DNA of 19,343 nucleotides from JBBAEA01 sp041656175. Lineage in GTDB: Bacteria; Myxococcota_A; Bradymonadia; UBA4248. Position 1 is the first letter of the stretch. Each line of letters opens with the position of its first letter. The position numbers were made by a program, and so were the translations under genes. The notes beneath the pieces are model-generated. The model searched no databases. It saw only the letters and a list, made by a program, of their open reading frames with translations, and was not told where the DNA came from. The DNA lies in assembly GCA_041656175.1 (NCBI GenBank), contig JBBAEA010000064.1, positions 1-19,343 of the forward strand. The letters are read 5' to 3'. Positions 13,789 to 19,343 of this stretch are shown here, piece by piece.

Positions 13789-15258
13789 TTAGAACATAGA
13801 TTTTCGCTGTGAGGATGAGAGGATTCCGAGCATTTCGCGGTATTTTGCGACGGTTCGTCTAGCGATTTCGATATTTTCTTTGGCTAGCAGGTCTGCGATT
13901 TTTTGATCGGAGTATGGTTTTTTGGGGTCTTCGTTTGCAACGATTTGTCGAATTTTGGCTTTTACGCTTTCGGAGGCGATATCGTCGCTGTAGGCGTCAC
14001 TACGTGATAATCCCGAGGTAAAGAAGAACTTGAGTTCGTAGGTTCCTTGTGGGCAGTGGAGGTATTTTTTATTGGTAACGCGACTAATCGTGGATTCGCT
14101 GAGCTCTGTGTCGTCGGCGATATCTTTGAGCACCATGGGTTTGAGGTACTTAACGCCTTTGTCAAAAAACTCGCGCTGTCTTTCAATAATCGCTTGAGTT
14201 ACGCGATAGATCGTTCGCTCTCTCTGTTGAATGGAGCGTAGAAACCAGCGAGCCGATGTCATTTTTTCACGTACGTAGTTGGACGCTTCAGGGGAAGCGC
14301 TATCTTTAACGAGGTCGGCGAAGTATGAGGCGACGCGTAATTTTGGCAAACCGTCGTCGTTAATGACAACGTGGTAATTGTCGTTAATTTTTTCGACAAA
14401 TACGTCTGGCGTAATGTAGTGCGGACGCTCTGCTCCGTAGCTCACGCCAGGTTTTGGGTTAAATGAGGTTATGATTTTGGCCGCATGGATAACAGCTTGT
14501 TGCGAGATTTTAAGATGCTTAGCGATGGCGTCGTAGTTTTTTCGCTCTAGCATGGGGATGCACTGTTCAATGATATTTCGCACAATAATATTATTGGGGC
14601 ATAAGATTTCGGCTTGAATCATAAGGCACTCTTCAAGGCTTCTTGCCGCAACCCCGATAGGGTCCATCTCTTGTATAGTTTCGATAACGTAGAGCGCCGT
14701 GTCCATATCGGCGCCGAGTTCAGCCGCGATTTCTTCGAGGCTTACACCGATGAGGTAACCATCTTCGTTGAGGTTGCCGATGATTTCGTCGGCTAATCTT
14801 CGCTGCAGATTGTCGAAGGATGAGAAGCGAACCTGTCTTTGTAGATGCTCCACCAAGGTGAGGGGCGCCGATAGTGTCGCCTCGTAGCTTGGTAGGTCTT
14901 CGCCGCGAAGCCCTTTGTAGGAAGACTCGGGTTGTGGAGTATGCGTTTGGTATTGATTGAGGTAGGCTTCCCAGTCGATGTTCTCGCTCTTTGCAATAGA
15001 ATCATCGAGATCGCGCAGGCTGCTGGTGAGATCTGGTGTTTCGGTGGGGTCTTGTGGTGGCTCGCCATCCTCTATGCGATTATGTATGCTCTCGCTTGTA
15101 CTAATCTCTTCTAGCGCGGGGTTTTCGGTCAATTCTTCTTGGATTTTATCGACCAGCTCAAGACGTGTGAGTTGTAAGAGTTTAATCGCTTGCTGCAACT
15201 GCTGCGTCATACGCAACTGTTGTTTCATGACAAGTTGTTGTTGCATTTTAAATGGCAT
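13789..15258 (-). CDS. rpoN: RNA polymerase sigma-54 factor
   Basis: A 489-residue sigma-54, which directs RNA polymerase to -24/-12 promoters that need enhancer-binding ATPases. Region I at the N-terminus is Gln/Leu-rich (QQLRMTQQLQQAIKLLQLTRLEL...IQEELTENPALEE). An acidic region II follows (about 55-100), then the core-binding and DNA-binding region III, ending with the RpoN box ARRTVAKYRE (466-475). The chosen ATG at 15258 has GAGGA 4 nt upstream (15263-15267). An ATG 33 nt earlier would leave only about 13 nt of leader after the predicted promoter and adds non-conserved residues. The usual neighbours lptB and hpf are not in the window. A decayed transposase lies downstream. Confidence 0.95.
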   Translation of the reverse strand: MPFKMQQQLVMKQQLRMTQQLQQAIKLLQLTRLELVDKIQEELTENPALEEISTSESIHNRIEDGEPPQDPTETPDLTSSLRDLDDSIAKSENIDWEAYLNQYQTHTPQPESSYKGLRGEDLPSYEATLSAPLTLVEHLQRQVRFSSFDNLQRRLADEIIGNLNEDGYLIGVSLEEIAAELGADMDTALYVIETIQEMDPIGVAARSLEECLMIQAEILCPNNIIVRNIIEQCIPMLERKNYDAIAKHLKISQQAVIHAAKIITSFNPKPGVSYGAERPHYITPDVFVEKINDNYHVVINDDGLPKLRVASYFADLVKDSASPEASNYVREKMTSARWFLRSIQQRERTIYRVTQAIIERQREFFDKGVKYLKPMVLKDIADDTELSESTISRVTNKKYLHCPQGTYELKFFFTSGLSRSDAYSDDIASESVKAKIRQIVANEDPKKPYSDQKIADLLAKENIEIARRTVAKYREMLGILSSSQRKSMF

Positions 15259-15310
15259 AATTTCCTCGACTTCGTAGGTGCAAGTGCGCATCCAACGTTT
15301 ACGTGGCTAT

Positions 15311-15338
15311 ATTATAACACTAATACTAGTTTTGTGCA
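15311..15338 (-). promoter_or_regulatory. Predicted sigma-70 promoter of rpoN
   Basis: On the minus strand TGCACA (15333-15338; four of six match TTGACA) and a perfect TATAAT (15311-15316) are separated by 16 bp. Transcription would start near 15304, giving a leader of about 46 nt to the ATG at 15258. It lies just after the terminator of the upstream gene, as expected for an independent transcription unit. Confidence 0.55.
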
Positions 15339-15370
15339 CCCTCGTTTACGTGTTTTTGTCCATGCTTCAA

Positions 15371-15403
15371 AAAAAAGCGACGCTTTGATAACGTCGCTTT
15401 TTT
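15371..15403 (-). terminator. Intrinsic terminator after the VWA lipoprotein gene
   Basis: The stem GCGACG (15377-15382) / CGTCGC (15392-15397) is flanked by A6 on one side and T6 on the other, so it extends to 12 bp with A-T pairs and can work in both directions. It lies 14 bp past the stop codon of the lipoprotein gene and before the rpoN promoter. Confidence 0.85.
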
Positions 15404-15416
15404 GCGCCCTTTTAGG

Positions 15417-18062
15417 CTAGTTTACGCCTTGGCAACCATCGGGGTTGAAACACTTCTTAATAAAGTATTGGTACGTCAACGCCACGTCGTCGAGGCGCTG
15501 AGGGCGCCATTGACCGGCGAAGGACAAGGAGTTTGTCGCCGAATCGTAAGACCAACCGCTGATCTTGCTTCTAGGCATATCGACCAAGCCCTCGTTGAGG
15601 CGTCGAATTTTTAGCTTAAAGCTAAGCGTGATGGGGTTATACTTAGGTCTATAGTTAGACGCGATGCCACCAGCTCTGTCGATAACCGCGTTGATGGCAG
15701 TTTGGATCGACTCTGCATTTCCGATATCGGCGGGTACCGCGTTTACAGCCTTATATGGCGAGCCGAGTTTAAAGAGCGCTTCAAAGAGCGGCATTTTTTC
15801 CTCTGGCGTTTTGGGTTCCAAAGTGATGATAGCAAATGGTGTCACTGAACCGTATTCCCCTGAGCTATCCTTCATAGCATCGAAATACTCTTGGTACTCG
15901 CTGATAAGCGTTTGAAGCGGTTTTTTGCCCACTGCACCCGTTCCGAGATCCACTTCGTTATCATCTTCGTCGGTTAAAATGACGGTGATAAGGGCAGAGC
16001 CAAGCCTTTGTCGATCGTAGGATAGCGCCTTGCCAGCCGCAGTATTCTTGCCTTGGATGTAGTCGATGGCGAGTTTTGCACAACGAAGCCCGTATTCGTT
16101 CTCACCGAAGTACACGAGCGAGTTTTTGGGGCCTGGCGCTTCGATGCTGGCAGGGTCGTTGACTTTTTGTTTAAAGCTCTCGGTCATCTCAAGCTCAAAA
16201 CTGTTCCACACTGAGCCCGATATTCTTCCGCGCGTTAGACCACAAACGTTGTCTTTGCTAACGCCCGAAGCCCCCTCGTATTCGACTGAAGTTACCGCCC
16301 AGCGCGCATCTAAGAATGAATCATGAACCTTCGCAAAGAAGTAGTCTGCTGTTTCGTTGACAGCATCTTGCTCATCGTTCATCGACGCGGAGTCATCGAT
16401 AACAAAGAGGAAGTCAACCTTTGGAATTTCGGTAATAGTGATAAGATCACAGGTATCATCGATTTCGTCCTTCACCTGTGCAAGCGCAGAGGTGTTGTAG
16501 AGATCCGATATTTCGTGTTCTTCTATTTCAGTGTTAGCTACAGGCGTTACAACGCCCATCAACAGCGTACGTTTATTCGTCCTGTACACTATAGAGAGGA
16601 TCATATCGTAGTCGCTCGCCGTACTCTCCGCAGCTTTTTCTTCAGGCAGATTTCCTAAATCGCTGAGCGGCAATCCAAAAATCTTGGCAATAATATCATT
16701 TCTCGCCGCCGATACGTTATCATAGCCTGTTAAATCAAAGCTTGCATAAACGGCAGTGAATCCATCCCAAGTGTTGAAGCTACGCGGAAGTTCAGCGTTT
16801 ATACCGATTTTATGGCTAATCGAAGCCATCTCTTGTTCAGCGTTCGCGTTATCCGAACTCTCTGAGGGTTTCGAGATAATAAAGGCAAGCAGCGGCTTGT
16901 CCGTTGCCTCGATTACGTACGCCTTATTGTTTTTGCTTAAGCTTCCCAGCGTAATGCTTTGATGTGCATATGCCTTTTCGATCAAATAGACGATGTCGCC
17001 ATCATCATCTTCGATACGCGTGCTGTCCTTGATTTCGTCTTTAACACAGGCAACGGCAATGGGGTTATCTTTGTCGTACTTGCCTTCGTAAGTCATATCG
17101 GTCGTAGGGTCGAGTTCGCCTTCATCAAAACGCCCGTTGCGATTAAGATCCTCTAAACCATCCAATATGGTGTCGCCATCAGTATCAGGATTTCTGGGGT
17201 CCGTTGCTCCATTCTTATAATTGCTACTCAGCTCAATATTATCGGGAATGGTGTCGTTGTCGGTATCAAGCATTGCCGGATTAGTGGGACAATGGTCGGC
17301 ATTATCGTAGTCGGGACAATCTGTATAGTAGCCGCTACACTCCTCCCCATCAGGAATCGTGTCGCCATCACTGTCGGCTTTGCGTGGGTCGGACTCTCCT
17401 GGGTCTATAAAGCCGTTTTGGTTTCGGTCTTCGCAACCGTCTGGAATGGTGTCCTTATCGCTGTCAACGTCACAAGGATTAGTTTCATACTCAGCTTCGT
17501 AAATGCCATTGGCGTTAAAATCTTCTATGCCATCTAGAATGGTGTCGCCGTCCGTATCTGGATTTAGCGGATCGGTACAGCTATGCAACTTCTCTAAGCC
17601 GTCTAGCAGCCCGTCTTCATCAGTGTCGGCGTTTCGTGGATCGGTTTCGCCACTGTCAATAATGCCATTGTTATTCAGATCTTCCCCGCCAACACAGACG
17701 CCTTCGACATCGTTTGAACCGTCGCACAAACCGTCTAAATCACTATCTGCATGCAATACTTTGGTGCCGATGATCTCCTCAATACAATCTGGGAGCCCAT
17801 CGCCGTCAGAATCTTGCGTTTTTCCCTCACATGCAGCGAGTCGTTCTTCTATATCGGGATCAGGATCGGGGTCAGGATCGGGATTGGGATCAGGATCAGG
17901 ATCAGGATTAGGATCATCTGGTAAATCAAGATATGGTGCATCCGATTGTTTATAAACAATTGGCTCTATGCTGACGTCGCTCTCACAGGCCCATGCAAAG
18001 AGCGCCATTATACACAAACAAAGGATTAGCTTGTGACGAAAAACTCCTCGAAATACTCTCAT
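15417..18062 (-). CDS. Predicted lipoprotein with thrombospondin type 3 repeats and a VWA-like domain
   Basis: An 881-residue exported protein, probably anchored to the outer membrane and facing outward. The signal peptide (1-25) ends in LFAWAC, a plausible lipobox with Cys26 followed by Glu. A Pro/Asp linker of DP/NP repeats (49-70) precedes about ten Asp-rich Ca-binding thrombospondin type 3 repeats (about 83-320; DSDGDGLPD, DTDEDGLLDG, DTDGDTILDG and similar). After a middle region of unknown fold comes a von Willebrand A-like domain (about 548-800). DFLFVIDDSASM gives a MIDAS DxSxS at D556/S558/S560, and VILTDEDDNE (694-703) is the likely later metal-site strand. The many Cys suggest disulphides. 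The ATG has GGAG 7 nt upstream. Such proteins are frequent in myxobacteria-like groups and are usually thought to be adhesins or surface scaffolds; that role is inference. Confidence 0.85.
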   Translation of the reverse strand: MRVFRGVFRHKLILCLCIMALFAWACESDVSIEPIVYKQSDAPYLDLPDDPNPDPDPDPNPDPDPDPDPDIEERLAACEGKTQDSDGDGLPDCIEEIIGTKVLHADSDLDGLCDGSNDVEGVCVGGEDLNNNGIIDSGETDPRNADTDEDGLLDGLEKLHSCTDPLNPDTDGDTILDGIEDFNANGIYEAEYETNPCDVDSDKDTIPDGCEDRNQNGFIDPGESDPRKADSDGDTIPDGEECSGYYTDCPDYDNADHCPTNPAMLDTDNDTIPDNIELSSNYKNGATDPRNPDTDGDTILDGLEDLNRNGRFDEGELDPTTDMTYEGKYDKDNPIAVACVKDEIKDSTRIEDDDGDIVYLIEKAYAHQSITLGSLSKNNKAYVIEATDKPLLAFIISKPSESSDNANAEQEMASISHKIGINAELPRSFNTWDGFTAVYASFDLTGYDNVSAARNDIIAKIFGLPLSDLGNLPEEKAAESTASDYDMILSIVYRTNKRTLLMGVVTPVANTEIEEHEISDLYNTSALAQVKDEIDDTCDLITITEIPKVDFLFVIDDSASMNDEQDAVNETADYFFAKVHDSFLDARWAVTSVEYEGASGVSKDNVCGLTRGRISGSVWNSFELEMTESFKQKVNDPASIEAPGPKNSLVYFGENEYGLRCAKLAIDYIQGKNTAAGKALSYDRQRLGSALITVILTDEDDNEVDLGTGAVGKKPLQTLISEYQEYFDAMKDSSGEYGSVTPFAIITLEPKTPEEKMPLFEALFKLGSPYKAVNAVPADIGNAESIQTAINAVIDRAGGIASNYRPKYNPITLSFKLKIRRLNEGLVDMPRSKISGWSYDSATNSLSFAGQWRPQRLDDVALTYQYFIKKCFNPDGCQGVN
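17856..17915 (-). repeat. Hexanucleotide repeat coding the Asp-Pro linker
   Basis: Ten in-frame 6-bp units (GATCCT/GATCCC-type on the minus strand, with a few GACCCC and AATCC variants) encode the DP/NP linker between the lipid anchor and the Ca-binding repeats. Slippage by whole units would change linker length without breaking the frame. Confidence 0.8.
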
Positions 18063-18087
18063 AACTCATCTCCCTGCATAAAACTAA

Positions 18088-18093
18088 ATTATA
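18088..18093 (-). promoter_or_regulatory. Possible -10 box for the VWA lipoprotein gene
   Basis: A perfect TATAAT lies in the 61-bp gap after the kinase gene, about 25 bp before the lipoprotein ATG. No good -35 box is found at 16-18 bp, so it is either an activated promoter or chance. Co-transcription with the kinase gene remains possible. Confidence 0.35.
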
Positions 18094-18123
18094 ATTAAGC
18101 TACGCTCTTGCCCCTAAATCGTC

Positions 18124-19239
18124 TCAAGCAAAGAACGTTAGCCATAATAAAAAAACCAAAAGTAGCAACAAGCTTACAAAAACAATAATCAAAAACCCCG
18201 TGGATTTAAGTAAACTGCGCGCTTCCTTCTTTTGCGGCTCGTCATTGTCCAAGCTTACACTCACATTCTTTACAGTAAGCTGGAAGGCTTCGCTCTGAAT
18301 GGCTTGCAGCTCCGCATACAAAGCCGCCCCGTCAGCATAACGCGCCTCTGGCTCTTTTTGCATGCAACGCTCTATGCAATCCTTAAGACGCTTAGAAACC
18401 ACGTAACCCGCTCGCTCAACTATCGGCGGCACAGGAGAATACACCTGCTTTTGCATCACTTCCATCGGCGTCTTTCCATCAAAAGGCACCGCCCCCGTCA
18501 CGGCTTCGTACATCATTACACCCATCGCATATATATCACAGGCGGGCGTAATGATCTCTGAACCAGTCGCCTGCTCAGGACTCATGTAATGCGGCGTGCC
18601 AAAGGCTATCCCCGCCATGGTTAGTTTTTTTGAGGCGCCTTGCAGTCTCGCAAAACCGAAATCCAATATCTTTGGAATCTCTCCCCCCTCTTCATCCAAA
18701 ATCAAAAAAACATTCTCTGGCTTTAGATCGCGATGATAAATACCCAACTTATGTGCCTCGGCCAATGCACTCGACATGCCCAAAAACACTGAAATCATTT
18801 CCTGGGGCGGCAAACCCTTGCCCTTATAGCGTTGGTAAAGCGTCTCACCCTTGAGCAGCTCGATTGCCATATACATCATGCCAATCTTTTCATCAATGCC
18901 CGCATCGTAAAGCGTTACGATGTTGCGGTGACTTAGCTTCGCTACCACCTCTGCTTCACGAATGAAGCGGTCGCGTATGGTCTCATCCTCCATGAACTGT
19001 TTTTTTAAAACCTTAAGCGCAACCTCTCTTCCTACCATTTTTTGGCGCGCCCGATAAATGACCCCCATCCCTCCTTCGCCAATCACGCTTAGAGCTACGT
19101 ATTTTCCAGCCACCGCCGCCCCCAGCAAGTGCCCCGTACCAGTGCGTGCCAATTCAAGCTCGTCTACGAAGTGGTAACCATCCCGTTCGCATCGTTCAGC
19201 TAGCTCGCCTGTCTCCTTACATCGCGGACAAATCGCCAT
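18124..19239 (-). CDS. Membrane-anchored Ser/Thr protein kinase with N-terminal zinc ribbon
   Basis: A 371-residue Hanks-type (PknB-like) kinase. The N-terminus has CPRC...C (Cys4, Cys7, Cys17), a short zinc-ribbon-like element followed by CERDGYHF. The kinase domain spans about 47-318. It has glycine loop GEGGMG (54-59), VALK Lys76, HRDLKPEN (169-176) with catalytic Asp171, DFG (193-195) and GTPHYMSPE (214-222). All catalytic residues are present, so it should be active. A single hydrophobic segment (about 348-370) ends the protein, making it tail-anchored with the kinase in the cytoplasm and no extracellular sensor. The ATG follows AAGGCG. It lies upstream of the VWA lipoprotein gene on the same strand with a 61-bp gap. 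Its substrates cannot be told from the sequence. Confidence 0.92.
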   Translation of the reverse strand: MAICPRCKETGELAERCERDGYHFVDELELARTGTGHLLGAAVAGKYVALSVIGEGGMGVIYRARQKMVGREVALKVLKKQFMEDETIRDRFIREAEVVAKLSHRNIVTLYDAGIDEKIGMMYMAIELLKGETLYQRYKGKGLPPQEMISVFLGMSSALAEAHKLGIYHRDLKPENVFLILDEEGGEIPKILDFGFARLQGASKKLTMAGIAFGTPHYMSPEQATGSEIITPACDIYAMGVMMYEAVTGAVPFDGKTPMEVMQKQVYSPVPPIVERAGYVVSKRLKDCIERCMQKEPEARYADGAALYAELQAIQSEAFQLTVKNVSVSLDNDEPQKKEARSLLKSTGFLIIVFVSLLLLLVFLLWLTFFA

Positions 19240-19278
19240 TTCTACGCCTTTTTTCCCGTTTATCCTCCCCCCTGCGCA

Positions 19279-19307
19279 AGTTTATGCGAAACTCCACGTT
19301 TTTGCAA
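19279..19307 (-). promoter_or_regulatory. Predicted promoter of the Ser/Thr kinase gene
   Basis: TTGCAA (19302-19307) and TAAACT (19279-19284) are separated by exactly 17 bp on the minus strand, each matching four of six consensus bases. The start codon lies 40 bp beyond the -10 box. Confidence 0.4.
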
Positions 19308-19325
19308 GGTGAACAGCAAGTTTTA

Positions 19326-19343
19326 CTTTTTTTGGGGGGCTTG
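19326..19343 (+). repeat. Possible start of a third long-palindrome element, cut by the window edge
   Basis: The last bases read CTTTTTTTGGGGGGCTTG (19326-19343). This resembles the opening of copies A and B, where a T-run is followed by GG and a GGGGGGCT hairpin arm. Only about 18 bp are visible, so the match is suggestive only. Confidence 0.35.

Noticed and set aside
17100..17860. Regularly spaced similar blocks resembling a CRISPR array
   Set aside because: They are in-frame codons for Asp-rich Ca-binding repeats (DTDGDTILDG-type) of the lipoprotein, not identical repeats with unique spacers.

Overview
All protein genes and the tRNA lie on the minus strand; only repeats can be given a plus orientation. 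The window looks like ordinary chromosome of a Gram-negative bacterium formerly placed in the Deltaproteobacteria (Myxococcota/Bradymonadota-like). This rests on a zinc-ribbon Ser/Thr kinase, a thrombospondin-type-3/VWA lipoprotein, an MlaF-type ABC ATPase, sigma-54 and an endonuclease-type MutL. The taxonomic guess is inference. GC content looks close to half by eye.

In transcription order (high to low coordinates): a membrane-anchored Ser/Thr kinase (19239-18124) and a large Ca-binding-repeat/VWA lipoprotein (18062-15417) closed by an intrinsic terminator; rpoN with its own promoter (15258-13789); a broken IS66-type transposase remnant beside a 23-bp tandem repeat (about 13728-13300); tRNA-Gln(UUG) with terminator (13140-13033); mutL (13008-11173); a protein carrying two fused MlaF-like ATPase units (10990-9347); grpE (9132-8521); a zinc-finger-less DnaJ/CbpA-type co-chaperone (8310-7390) overlapping by one base a diacylglycerol-kinase-like protein with a ruined nucleotide motif (7390-6473); recO (6395-5634); pckG, of the archaeal-like GTP-PEPCK type, followed closely by a Rossmann/DUF2520 gene (5448-2785); an exported protein with two DUF4476 domains (2688-1450) and terminator; and mtnA (1385-336).

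The left end (1-335) is non-coding and repetitive: an exact 100-bp duplication made of a polypyrimidine tract plus a double-hairpin GC-rich module, with a third full module and a decayed fourth.

The most unusual non-coding feature is a roughly 155-bp long-palindrome element present twice (8336-8489 and 11014-11170, opposite orientations), directly downstream of grpE and mutL, with a possible third copy entering at the right edge. The copies have diverged considerably, yet some changes in one arm are matched by changes in the other. I see no defence system, CRISPR array, prophage or biosynthetic cluster. The most interesting protein oddities are the degenerate lipid-kinase-like protein in the chaperone operon and the fused MlaF pair.
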